Made by a program: the position numbers and the translations under genes. From Asterionellopsis glacialis (Eukaryota; Bacillariophyta; Plagiogrammaphyceae; Rhaphoneidales; Asterionellopsidaceae), in the NCBI GenBank assembly GCA_014885115.2, contig WKLE02000508.1, positions 5,706 to 26,102 on the forward strand: DNA of 20,397 bases, in the 5' to 3' direction. Under the pieces are notes generated by a model. That model did not search any database. It was not told where the DNA came from and saw only the letters and a program-made list of their open reading frames with translations. The first letter of the stretch is position 1. Each line of letters begins with the position of its first letter. This document shows, piece by piece, positions 1 to 9,121 of this stretch.

Positions 1-90
1 CTACTTTGTACTTTATATACAACATCCATACAGCACTGTTCCAACATACAGTACAATGCACACACTACTACCATGATATACTTAAACTGT

Positions 91-978
91 TCAACACATG
101 ACTGCGGCAAGAACCCAACCAATAATGCATAATGCCACCACACCCACAATAACGCCAATAATGATCCCCTTATGATCATCCCAAATGTTGGATATATCCT
201 CCTTGAATTCTTCTCCTCCAGTCTTGTATTTGATTTCTTCAATGATCCACTTACTAAACACACCATCTGACTCACTCAATGTGCACTCTTGAACAGGATA
301 CACCAAGGGATCACGTCCCCTACCATCACATTCCATTAAGGAAACTGTATTTTCCAATAATTCATACACAGCCTCACGACCTAAAAGACATGTATCCAAT
401 TTAAAATAATTCTTGGCCACCTCATGACCCTCGGGACAATTGGGATCATCCCCATTACGAGTACTACTGCTACTACTAAAAATGTCTTCTATATCAAAAA
501 GACGAGTGTCATACCAATTTTGAACCGCATACGTTCCAGGGACTATCTCATCTTGTAAATCGGACCATGACGTATGGTACGTAAACAAAAGATGAGGATT
601 ATTATACTCTTCCATATCTTGTTGCAATTCAAAATTAGCACATAGGTCATATTGACGTTCAATCGTTTCTGCCTCTAAAAGACTCCCCGACTGACAATCA
701 TCGGCACCATAATATTCAATATGAAAATTAGCACGATCATCACGTGCCAAAGATCGGTCGACACGATGACATACATTAGTCTTTTGTGCTGCCACCACAC
801 CAAAAAAACTACAATCGGAATCCGACTTATCATGGAATCGTTGAGCAACCACACTGTTGTCACGAATCGCCTCTACTCCCATGATGCCATTACTACTACT
901 TGTTGTTGTCGTGATGCAAATCACAAAAGTGAAAACTGCCAAACGACGTAGAAGAATGGTTGGATCCGTAATCATCAT
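91..978 (-). CDS. Secretory single-pass membrane protein, unknown function
   Basis: An uninterrupted 295-codon frame starting at tandem ATG codons. Residues about 8-27 are a hydrophobic signal-peptide or signal-anchor segment followed by a Thr/Ser stretch. Residues about 272-293 are a strongly hydrophobic, Gly- and Val-rich transmembrane helix that ends only two residues before the C-terminus. The region between has about ten cysteines (for example C56, C70, C95) and many acidic and aromatic residues, which suits a disulphide-stabilised luminal or extracellular domain. The predicted topology is therefore type I with almost no cytoplasmic tail. I recognise no family. It is divergent from the zinc-finger gene, with about 0.7 kb between them. 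That the frame is a gene is well supported by its length and the two end signals; the function is unknown. Confidence 0.75.
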   Translation of the reverse strand: MMITDPTILLRRLAVFTFVICITTTTSSSNGIMGVEAIRDNSVVAQRFHDKSDSDCSFFGVVAAQKTNVCHRVDRSLARDDRANFHIEYYGADDCQSGSLLEAETIERQYDLCANFELQQDMEEYNNPHLLFTYHTSWSDLQDEIVPGTYAVQNWYDTRLFDIEDIFSSSSSTRNGDDPNCPEGHEVAKNYFKLDTCLLGREAVYELLENTVSLMECDGRGRDPLVYPVQECTLSESDGVFSKWIIEEIKYKTGGEEFKEDISNIWDDHKGIIIGVIVGVVALCIIGWVLAAVMC

Positions 979-1679
979 GATGAAACCTGCAGAGGAAATG
1001 TTTATGTTCTTTGAAAGGTGAAGTGATGAAAATCTGTTTGTGTGTTCTTCTTCTCTTTTTCTTGTGGGGAGTAGAACAATAAGATCTGACCATAACGTTA
1101 GGATCTTAGTGCTCTAGGTACCGTATAGTAATTCCCTGCGATTTCAATCAAGAATTATAAAGAGTCGCGGGTATCGTTCACAGGTTCGGTTTTACGAATA
1201 TTGTGTGTGTCTGAAGAAGATTCTAAATATTCAGTAAAATTAGGTACGGTGTCGTACCAGGTATAATCTATTAATTATTTTATATGTACAATGTACACCG
1301 CAAATAAATAATACCTTATTTATGACTAGTACGAAGGTGCGTGAAGGATTTCAATAATATTATATTTACAAGTCCACGCACGTGCAAGTATCTTATATGT
1401 TTAACATTTAACGTTAAAACAGCGTTATGTCTGCTATATGCTGCACCATCACATCATGATGAAGGTAGTCAATCACCTGACTCGTGGTACAGCTGCATTT
1501 GACAAACATGGCTGTGTTACTTTGGAGGGACGGTATTATCGGTCACATGTTTTGCCTCCCACCGCTGACCTGTCTGGTTGACTTCGTTTGATAGTGGAAT
1601 ACTGTAGTGGAACTAGCTTTAACTTGTTGTTACTTTAGGAGCCAACCACTGTATTTTAGGAGTGAATGCAGCTGCATTC
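979..1679. other. Divergent intergenic region, candidate bidirectional promoter
   Basis: AT-rich spacer between the minus-strand membrane-protein gene and the plus-strand zinc-finger gene. It contains an E-box/G-box palindrome GCACGTGC at 1378-1385 and the GTACC-type inverted repeat at 1243-1258. It may also hold an unassigned first exon of the zinc-finger gene. No open frame here looks like a gene. Confidence 0.4.
1243..1258. repeat. Short inverted repeat of the GTACC type
   Basis: GGTACG and CGTACC arms are separated by GTGT, and a further CAGGTA follows directly. It belongs to the dispersed GTACC-centred palindromes found only in spacers of this window. Confidence 0.5.
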
Positions 1680-1943
1680 ATGTGTAAGCTATGTAGGCAA
1701 ACGTTCATGGTGAACGCCAAGCCACTACTCCTATACTTCCACGTGACCTCAAAACATCCCGAGGGTACCAACCCAGCCAAGTTTTTGGACATATTGAAAG
1801 ATTACGATCTCGATAATCCTAAAGGTCTGAAAAAGGCAGCAGGCACAGGAGGAGCTGCCAAACCAAAGAACAAAAAGCAGGAAGCCAACCTCGATGATAT
1901 ACTTAGCACCGGTTTATCCAAGGGAAAGTCCAAGAAGAAGTAA
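1680..1943 (+). CDS. Small C2H2 zinc-finger protein, zf-met2/At2g23090-like; 5' end uncertain
   Basis: From the ATG at 1680 this encodes 87 residues. The start has Cys2, Cys5, His21 and His26 in a C-x2-C-x15-H-x4-H-P pattern with the context CKLCRQTF...HVTSKHP. This closely resembles the single zinc finger of the small eukaryotic At2g23090/ZNF706-type proteins (zf-met2). Those proteins normally carry a basic N-terminal 4F5-like segment before the finger, which is missing here. Instead the C-terminal half is lysine-rich (GLKKAAG, KPKNKK, GKSKKK) with an acidic LDDIL motif. The frame is open upstream to 1623, and three AG acceptors (ending at 1638, 1659 and 1671) all enter it in the same phase, so an upstream coding exon is plausible. 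I found no convincing donor. The role is unknown; small basic finger proteins of this kind are often nuclear. Confidence 0.65.
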   Translation: MCKLCRQTFMVNAKPLLLYFHVTSKHPEGTNPAKFLDILKDYDLDNPKGLKKAAGTGGAAKPKNKKQEANLDDILSTGLSKGKSKKK

Positions 1944-3042
1944 AATCTATTTCTGTGTTTGTTTGATTAGGTAAGTTTTGATTCTACTTAAAGTTGTATA
2001 TTTTTAGATACGCAGATTGCCGAACCATCTATGGAGTTGCAGGCTGGAAACTGTTGTTATAACTTTTTTTAAATCAATGTGATGTGTCAATACCATCTCA
2101 TTATTAATATTGAGAAACTTTGAATGAATTTTTATTCAAGTAGAACATTTTTTCAAAACTACCATGTTCAATTATTGATATATGATTCAGATCCTTGAGG
2201 TGTCTCTGGTAGAACGAAAAGTTCAGGTGGTTGAAAGTCAGAAATACTTTTTTTTACCTTGTGTGTGATTTTGCGTATCTACTTTACAGTTACAGTGTAC
2301 AATGAAATGTTCCAAAACAACACAAAACTTTTTATGTTTGATTTTTCCCAAAAAGAGCATTTTGTGTTTGAAACTGACAAGAATGTAGTCTCACTCAAGG
2401 CTACCAGCATTGATTGAATCTTTTTGTTTAAGTTCTTGCTTTTGGTATTGCAATCCTTTTTCACCTACACTATTTTCAGTCCCAACATGTTTTATTTTTT
2501 CCCTGCACACTGCTTTACTCAGAATAACATTATTTGTTGTACGAAATGATCAAAAACACAAACTACAAGAACGTTCAACGTTTCTTTGTTTCTTTGATAT
2601 CACTTTTGAAGTTGCAAATATATTCCAATTAGAACCAAATGATTTTTGAGATTGTATGTGTGAAAATGTATTTGAAGTCGTGGGGGATCATTTTGAAATC
2701 AGTCAGCTTGGTAGGTCCTAACAGAAAATAGGAAGGCAAGAACCTAACAAAAAATTGGGTCATGGGGTCATACAGTATTAGGACTAGGACCTAAAAATTA
2801 CTGTATGAAGGAGCCTTTCTGAAAACCGCAAAATAATTACGTGTGGGCGACTGATAACCTATTTTTGGGCTGATGAACCCACCGCACAAACGCGTCTGCC
2901 ATACTCTGGGTTGTGGATGCACGGGAGAAAGAAATTTCAAAACAACACAGACATTTAGACACATTACAACTACGGTGGTTTCCATTGTTACGACGAAGCG
3001 TCAAACAGTTGAGCACTCGAAATTGTTTCCAATCAAAGAAAT
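1944..3042. other. Intergenic, no gene seen
   Basis: AT-rich spacer between two plus-strand genes with several T-runs of about 7-8. It presumably holds the zinc-finger 3' UTR and the promoter of the CS-domain gene. The few open frames have no recognisable protein character. Confidence 0.4.
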
Positions 3043-3726
3043 ATGCAGGCAGGATCAAGAGTAAGAATCCATGGTTTGAAAAGTGATCAGGGAATGAAGT
3101 TGAATGGAGCCGAAGGAATCATTGAACATTTTTCTTCTGGTAGACAGAGGTACGCTGTGAGTCTTCCAGGCGATGCTGATCTAAAAATGTTAAAAGAATC
3201 GAACATTGAATTGATAGAATCTGCTTCGTCATCATCAGCAGCAGCGGGAGAAAACAGCAATGCAGTATTTGCAAACGAATCAGCAATGCTGGAACGACTC
3301 AAGGGAATGGGGATGCCACCTGAAATGCTTGCCAACTTGACACCATCCCAAAAGAAAACAATGTTCGAAATGACACAGCGTCAAGACATTGTCGACCGAG
3401 CAAAGCAAATGGCAGGAGTTGATGGCTCTTCAGAGGAAGGAGAATGGAAAAATTCAGCCGATGGGCTATACTCATGGCAGGATTCGGGTAATCATGTGAA
3501 GTTGAAAATCAATAGCAACGTTACAGATAAGAAAAATGCCCAATGCAAAATCACAGAAGAGTCGATAGAAGTAACAACAACGCACGACAATAATACTTTG
3601 TTAAAAGGAAAATTATTTCAAAATATTAATGCTAGCGAAAGTACATGGAATCTTGAACACGATGGAACAATCTCTGTCAATCTTAAAAAAAAATCTCCCA
3701 TGAGGTGGTTAATGATTACTCGATAA
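3043..3726 (+). CDS. CS-domain (p23/NudC-like) protein with N-terminal KOW/SH3-like segment
   Basis: A 227-residue intronless frame from an ATG in the context AAATATGC. Residues about 2-58 (GSRVRIHGL, LNGAEGIIEHF, RQRYAVSLPG) look like a small KOW/SH3-type beta barrel. Residues about 60-75 are Ser/Ala-rich. Residues 80-125 (MLERLKGMGMPPEML, LTPSQKKTMFEM) form a Met-rich helical segment with some resemblance to STI1-type chaperone-binding repeats. Residues about 141-223 match the CS domain: YSWQDSGNHVKLKI, then IEV, LLKGKLF and STWNLE, with a terminal KKKSPMRWL. CS domains are seven-stranded beta sandwiches of co-chaperones such as p23, Sgt1 and NudC, which often work with Hsp90 or Hsp70. A cytosolic co-chaperone or scaffold role is therefore likely, but the client is unknown. 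The CS assignment is firm; the other two domains are tentative. Confidence 0.85.
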   Translation: MQAGSRVRIHGLKSDQGMKLNGAEGIIEHFSSGRQRYAVSLPGDADLKMLKESNIELIESASSSSAAAGENSNAVFANESAMLERLKGMGMPPEMLANLTPSQKKTMFEMTQRQDIVDRAKQMAGVDGSSEEGEWKNSADGLYSWQDSGNHVKLKINSNVTDKKNAQCKITEESIEVTTTHDNNTLLKGKLFQNINASESTWNLEHDGTISVNLKKKSPMRWLMITR

Positions 3727-4114
3727 AGCTTACTATGTAGAGATGATTTCGGAAATCAGTGCTATCACAATAATGATTTCGAGTTTTGGCATTTATAATA
3801 TCACTTTCTCTATAGAATATCTGAATCGCGGGAAGGATATGCAAAACGCTGCAAAATTACGTTGCCACCAAAAGACAAAATAATACTTTTCTGTCGTAGT
3901 ATAATTAATTAGATGCACCTATAATCATTAAGTTCTTCGACGATTTCTAAAAGCCAAAGTAATCAACTTAACCTAGGTACTTTCACAGTTGAAAGAATTC
4001 GTAGTGCATTCACAAGAACTTGTGCTTGTTCAGTTTCCAATCTCAAAGTCATGTCCGCTAACCTTTAGACAACCAAAAATAAAGGTCTGTTCTGTGCCTG
4101 CCGAAATGAAACTT

Positions 4115-4124
4115 GGTACGTACC
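4115..4124. repeat. GGTACGTACC perfect palindrome
   Basis: A perfect 10-bp palindrome, one of the dispersed GTACC-centred elements of this window. Confidence 0.45.
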
Positions 4125-4236
4125 GGGTGCTGTAGGTACTGAGATATGTGGCAGACACCATCCACTTTATGTAAACAGCACTTTTTTGTCTTTCATACAC
4201 ACAGTACCATATAGTCGCATACAAGAAGCTGAAATT

Positions 4237-4254
4237 GTACCAGATACCTGGTAC
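4237..4254. repeat. Near-perfect 18-bp GTACC palindrome
   Basis: GTACCAGATACCTGGTAC differs at one base from the perfect palindrome at 16743-16760. The two copies lie 12.5 kb apart, which points to a dispersed repeat rather than chance. Confidence 0.6.
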
Positions 4255-4985
4255 TTGTTGGTCTGCGTTTACAGGTACAGCAGCATAGAAGTAGGTACAG
4301 ACAGTACCCGCAATCGCTGTTGGAAGTTAGTAGATACAGTACCTTTCTGGGTCTTTGGCATTCTGATTACCAAAATTATACGTATTTAAGTAACAGGACG
4401 GCAACACGTACTTTCACGGGAAACGTAAATATCGATGCTGGGGAGTGCTAGAAGATCAATTCAAGTAAAAAACTTTACGTGGAACAACGCGTGTTATCTG
4501 TTTTACTGAGAAGTGAAGTCATCAATACCATGACGGCAATCATCCAAGCACTTATCAAAATGAACGATTGCCACAATAAATGACTAGAATATCATTATCC
4601 CACATTGCTAAACTAGATGGATTGATTGTTGAGTGTAAAAAGTTCTATTTTACATGCTTTTAGGCCATGCATCGTCTAGATACCGTACAGTTTGACAATT
4701 CTTCTTGTGTGATAGCATTTTTTTGGTAGATTGTCAATTCTTCAAAGAATAACATGTCCCTAAACCTTTTATTGGATGTTTAGTTGTACCATGGTGGGAT
4801 TTATTGTTGGTTAGTTTGATGAAATAATCGGCGTCCTTGTGATCTACTTTTCCATGTGATTCCTTGCAGTTTCTCCTCCATTTTCTTCTTCTTGAGGTGT
4901 AATTCTTGATTTTTTTCTCCTCTTTCTCCCACGAAAGCCGAATTTACTACAACATTATTGACTGGTGTGTCTTTCTAGCCTTCAA

Positions 4986-5558
4986 ATGGTCTTGAAAGTC
5001 ATCTCTGGCGCCTTCAAAGTAAAAATACACGTTTCTGGCTTCCTTCAAGATGCCGGTAAGGATTTTGAAGGCTTCTTGTCGTGGTGATGGTCTCCCACGG
5101 ATCCGCTCTGGTGTGAGATTCACTAAATAGTGGCAAGTACTGTGCTTCCTCGGATCTATGGGATATCACTTCCTGCCCAACAATGACCGTCGCGTTTTGA
5201 CCATTGTCGATCGGTCGGTTTTCGGCAAAAGAAAAGCCAGTGGCGTGTGGAATTATTCTCACGAGAGCAGCAAACAAGGATTAATCGACTCCTTCCGAAG
5301 TGATCTGTCGTGACTCCGGGTTTTCGACTGCTTCTTGATAACGACTATGACCGGAGTCTATCGTTTTCTACACACTTTACATACGATGAGTTTTACGATG
5401 CAGTTGGTATTCAGAATGCCAAAGCCCCATTGTACCTGTACCTGGTAGTCCTAGAGTCCTACGAACGAAAAAAAGGTATCCGCGTCACTCTCTCACCTTT
5501 TGCCACAAAATGCTTTCTGAAAGCGAATGACTGTGATTCAATTCAGAATAGTCAGTAA
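4986..5558 (+). pseudogene. Unresolved gene-like island: gene remnant or unmodelled spliced gene
   Basis: Composition is visibly less AT-rich than the flanks. On the plus strand there are three consecutive coding-like stretches: 4986-5087 (ATG start, after a good acceptor TTTCTAG ending at 4979), 5131-5313 (about 60 codons, no suitable ATG at its start), and 5304-5558. The third opens in a different frame just as the second closes. On the minus strand about 5166-4950 is also coding-like without an ATG at its start, as is 5277-5014 (first possible start TTG). No single frame has both a start and a usable length, and I recognise no family in any of them. A decayed gene with frameshifts, or a multi-exon gene that I cannot resolve, would both fit. 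The strand is uncertain. Confidence 0.25.
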
Positions 5559-6032
5559 ATCGGACATCATAATAATATCACATCTGCCATTTACCTGATA
5601 CAACATAGAGAGTTTGGGCCGTACCACGTACCCAGGTACCAGGTAATCTTAATGTCGCCGCCGCACCTGCGCCGGTTCCAAAAAAGGTATCACAAAACAG
5701 GATTGCGGGCATTCATTATTTTTTACTCGGTAAGGACTTTAACGCCGCCGCCTTCATCGTGAACAATGATCGACTTTACGTACAATGACATTGTTGATTG
5801 AGTAGTTTCATTCGGCTTCAAAACCAAGTCTATCACGTTCTCACCCGCTGTATGTTTGCGTTTCATTATTTGCAACGTTTCTATTCTCCGCAGAACAGTA
5901 TCATTTTGTTTGGCTTGATTCCAGTCCTTTAATTTGCTTCCATTCCATACCAGTCAGTCACTGTTACAGGAAACCTACACGTACCGTAGAGAAGAGAAAC
6001 AACATTACGATTATTTCGTTTGACATACGAAG
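5559..6032. other. Intergenic upstream of DUF6824-like gene
   Basis: Spacer with the GTACC cluster at 5621-5645 and T/C-rich stretches close to the next start codon. No open frame of note. It probably contains the promoter of the gene at 6033. Confidence 0.35.
5621..5645. repeat. GTACC repeat cluster
   Basis: Overlapping copies read GTACCACGTACC followed by CAGGTACCAGGTA, with GTACC/GGTAC arms that can pair. It is of the same family as the elements at 4237 and 16743. Confidence 0.5.
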
Positions 6033-6860
6033 ATGGCAATTACCCCAAAAGAAAAGATAGCACTCTTGAAGCAATTCGCTGCAAATGCCGGAACAAATGG
6101 CGTCGATGAATATCTTTGCGTTCCATTCGGGACTGGAGCAAAGGTGGTCCAGTGGCTCAAGCGAACTGTTTTTCGAAAACAGGTGGAACTCCAAAAGGCG
6201 GCTTATCTTGATGCAACTCCAAAGGGAAAGAGGCAAATTGCTCTCAACATTATTGAGTTCATCGAGGCATCCAATGGAATATTTGTTGAATTTGATAAGG
6301 AACTCTGTGACTGGAAACAAGTCACCGATATACAAAGGAAAGTTTTAAAAACTATGCAAGCTTTGAGACAAGATGCCAAGATCTTCCGTCAAAACCATCA
6401 AAAAGAACAAATCCAGTTTTATGCTGAAGTATGTTCCCACAGACACATAATGGAGATCTTCATGAAATACAATGGACAAAACCAAAACCAGAGGGACAAC
6501 CTTAATATATCTTTTCAACGGCCGCAAGAAACACCAAAGCTCCTACTACGTCAAGAGACTGGTCAATCTTTACACAAAGATCCTCAACAACAGCTTGTTC
6601 ACCATACACAGCTGCATCAGAATCAGAATCAGCTGCAATATGAAGAACAGCATCAAGATCAGATTGAAGAAGCACACCAGCTTCTGAATAAGGAGCTATG
6701 CCAATATCAAGGTAGAGAACACCATCGGGGACAAAATGAAGAGACGAATCAGCTGCTGGAGCCATATCCATTCGAACATCAAGACGAAGAAGAACAAGAA
6801 ATCGTAGGACTGGAAGACTTGGGCAACGCAATATGGCCTCTAAGTTTCTCAGACGAATAG
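6033..6860 (+). CDS. DUF6824-like N-terminal domain with Gln/His-rich tail
   Basis: A 275-residue intronless frame starting at an ATG with A at -3 (AAGATGG). Residues about 25-115 resemble DUF6824, a domain much expanded in diatoms: an Arg/Lys-rich helix (VVQWLKRTVFRKQVEL), AAYLDATPKGKRQIALNII, the NGIFVEFD turn, and W94 followed by VTDIQRKVLKTMQALRQ. The N-terminal Gly-Arg-Gly motif usual in that family is absent; the matching stretch reads VPFGTGAK. Residues about 145-245 are very rich in Gln, His and Glu (QNQNQ, HQNQNQLQ, EEQHQDQIEE), giving a disordered or coiled-coil, polyQ-like region. The C-terminus is acidic. DUF6824 proteins are poorly characterised; a regulatory or nucleic-acid-associated role is a guess based on the basic helix plus Q-rich tail. 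The family link is moderate, and the gene itself is well supported. Confidence 0.7.
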   Translation: MAITPKEKIALLKQFAANAGTNGVDEYLCVPFGTGAKVVQWLKRTVFRKQVELQKAAYLDATPKGKRQIALNIIEFIEASNGIFVEFDKELCDWKQVTDIQRKVLKTMQALRQDAKIFRQNHQKEQIQFYAEVCSHRHIMEIFMKYNGQNQNQRDNLNISFQRPQETPKLLLRQETGQSLHKDPQQQLVHHTQLHQNQNQLQYEEQHQDQIEEAHQLLNKELCQYQGREHHRGQNEETNQLLEPYPFEHQDEEEQEIVGLEDLGNAIWPLSFSDE

Positions 6861-7906
6861 AGAAAGCTTTCGACGCACCTTCCAGCAAAAACGTGAAAAC
6901 AGTATGAATATTCTTATCTGTTATCTTTATCCAAATACACTGCAGTGGATAATATATTCTTATATAGAACAATGTATTTTTATAAACCATTTTGTATTAA
7001 AAGCGTGCAACAAATATGGATTATTGGCACAGCACCTATCAATTGGTGATTAATAATATTCACCACATATACTCTGTGCAGTATCTAATATCCATTTGCA
7101 ACAGATCTAAGGTTTTACGTGTTGTTTTCTTCACCTCTATAAAGAGATAAATAGCGGCAAGGTTCACCAACAGGATTGAGACAGAAATTTCTATCTAAAG
7201 CACCGCTCACATAAATTATCACGGATCCGGGTATGTGTATATGACAATTGTATTCCGTTGGCTCTTAATCTCTCATCTCCTCGGTAACCAAATGGCTTTG
7301 TTGGTAAACAGGTAGTAGGAGGCGGAATTGTTTTCTTTTGTAGGAGGGAATGTTGATGCTTTTATAGGCGACTTTGCGGGGTTCTGTAGTTCAAGACTAA
7401 GGCGATTTTTTCCATATTGTATGCTCTGATAGTAGATTATGGGAAAGAAATATTAGACGAACTTTATCTAAAAAATACTTATTTTTGCTTGTTGTAAAGT
7501 TACAATCTTGGTTACAAGCAGCAGAACACTGCAGAAAACAGCTTATCTATATGCCCAATGGATTTGGACCATAGCAAGAACCGCCAATACTGTAGCGAAA
7601 AGTAAATTAAAAAGACGTTTAATTCACCGCCCTGGTCTCCCAAAATTTTGGGACAGGAGGATTATACTGCTTGTCTATTTGTCCCAGTAATTTTAAAGTC
7701 GCTTCTATCCCTGCGGGTCGACGAGGGCAACCTTTAAAAGATTGAAAAAGTACTGTATAACATATTGTTTTATAGATTTTAGAAAGGTCTATTGTTGAAC
7801 TCTAACAGATTGCTTGCAAACACGTTATTAGGTGAATTGCATAGGAAAATGAATGTGCGACAATGCGATAGACCATGGCAGACCACATTGCCGACCCTGT
7901 ATATTG
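6861..7906. other. Convergent intergenic region, no gene seen
   Basis: About 1 kb of AT-rich sequence between the convergent DUF6824-like and truncated-cullin genes. I looked here on the minus strand for the missing C-terminal half of the cullin and found no open frame resembling it. Confidence 0.45.
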
Positions 7907-9121
7907 TTATTTAAATAGGTTGAAAACTGCATCTAAAAATGATTCTTCCACACCCTTTGCAACACCAGGACGTTCACTTCCATCCGCACAACTACCAGTA
8001 CTCCTCTTTGCGTTGAATACTTCGGTACAGGTTTTGAGTAGTTTGTCTTTAGTTGAGGGGGGTAATGAAAATTCCATAGCGCGCTGTTTTTCTTGAACAA
8101 GGATACGCTCTACCCTTGCGTGGTAGGATGTGTCCTGCTGCAAGGATGTAATACTTCTCGCTGATAAACTTGTTAGATTCAATAGTTGCATTCTTCTTGT
8201 AAGGTAGTATTCTCGACTTGCTTCAAGAAAAGGTTTTTCGAAATCCATTTGTTGTACATCTAAGCTTCCCATACCCATGGTTTCGAATAATTCAATAGCA
8301 GATTTGACAAGTATCTTGTCGTGATTCGTACTAGTGCCAACATGATGATTTTGTTGGTCTTGCTCGTAATCTTCTCTATCATCATTGATGAGCTTGATAC
8401 AGGAAGAAGCAATATCAGATTGGAATTCAGTATAGATGATAGCATGAAAAACCTCCAAACCGACTTGATACAAAGTCGGAACACCAAGAACCCGTACATA
8501 ATTATTATCAAGATAGGCAAAAGCACTCTTTAACCATTTGATCATGACATGATGGTTGTACCAACGATGACGAACTTCTTCTAAGAATTGAGTTGCTGAT
8601 TCTTTTGTGTGGGCATTGGTTCCAATGGTTGTACGGAGTGACGGGAGAACATTTGTTTGAAGATACGATTCCATAACATCTCTATACTTTCTGTACAGCA
8701 TAGATTGGTAGTCAGAATCCGGGGCGGCAGAAACCGATTCGACTTTTGCTGAATGTTGCTGCTTTTGCTTCTTCTGTAGCATGCAAAGATTTGTGCAAAG
8801 CTGGTTTGTTTCAATACAAACATCAGATCTGAGTACATATACAGTGCCATTCTCGACTTTTTCGATCAAAAGATCAATTCGCTTCGAATGCAAGAGAGGA
8901 AAGGATATTATGGCAGGCGTGGTTTGGTGAGAAATGATGCAGCATATCATTTGAAATGTTATACTTTTGATTTGCCAAGCCGGGTAGGAGCCAATTTGAT
9001 TGTAACTTGTGCATTTGCAGTGCTTACCTTTTGGATCTTTGACCATGTCTCTTCGAATTCTCTTCCCATGACAGAAGGTGGATGTAGTCAGATGATCAAT
9101 ATCTGAGATTCGAGATAACAT
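7907..9121 (-). CDS. Cullin N-terminal region, C-terminally truncated (CUL1/CUL3-like)
   Basis: A 404-residue frame. Residues about 142-370 read as cullin repeats: YRKYRDVMESYLQ, FLEEVRHRWYNH, MIKWLKSAFAYLDNNYVR, then a LIN-D-RE segment, AIELFETMGM, FEKPFLEASREYYLTRR, YHARVERILVQEKQRAMEF and LLKTCTEVF. In full-length cullins this arm binds the substrate adaptor, and about 350 further residues form the cullin homology domain that binds RBX1 and is neddylated. Here the frame stops about 34 residues after the repeats and no such domain follows. Residues 1-100 do not resemble a cullin, and a strong donor (AAG/GTAAGC, GT at 9027-9026) lies inside them, so the 5' end may be spliced or the start wrong. 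It could be a truncated paralogue, a dominant-negative-like scaffold, or a pseudogene with an intact N-terminal frame. Confidence 0.7.
   Translation of the reverse strand: MLSRISDIDHLTTSTFCHGKRIRRDMVKDPKGKHCKCTSYNQIGSYPAWQIKSITFQMICCIISHQTTPAIISFPLLHSKRIDLLIEKVENGTVYVLRSDVCIETNQLCTNLCMLQKKQKQQHSAKVESVSAAPDSDYQSMLYRKYRDVMESYLQTNVLPSLRTTIGTNAHTKESATQFLEEVRHRWYNHHVMIKWLKSAFAYLDNNYVRVLGVPTLYQVGLEVFHAIIYTEFQSDIASSCIKLINDDREDYEQDQQNHHVGTSTNHDKILVKSAIELFETMGMGSLDVQQMDFEKPFLEASREYYLTRRMQLLNLTSLSARSITSLQQDTSYHARVERILVQEKQRAMEFSLPPSTKDKLLKTCTEVFNAKRSTGSCADGSERPGVAKGVEESFLDAVFNLFK

Larger units (their letters stand above)
3727..4985. other. Intergenic with GTACC palindromes, no gene seen
   Basis: AT-rich spacer. 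It contains several GTACC-centred palindromes (4115-4124, 4237-4254) and nearby copies of GGTAC at about 4134, 4274 and 4294. Both strands are open for about 65 codons around 4030-4389, but the translations are low in coding character and follow the repeats. Confidence 0.4.

Noticed and set aside
4030..4389. Overlapping 64- and 67-codon frames on both strands
   Set aside because: They are rich in translated GTACC repeats and Tyr/Ile/Ser, with no coding character. They are repeat-driven open frames.
6502..6990. 162-codon minus-strand frame opposite the Gln/His-rich tail
   Set aside because: It is the antisense shadow of a Q/H-rich coding region, and the sense frame has the conserved domain and start context.
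7508..7690. 60-codon plus-strand frame after the DUF6824-like gene
   Set aside because: Short, in AT-rich spacer and without a family signature. The start context and codon use are not gene-like.
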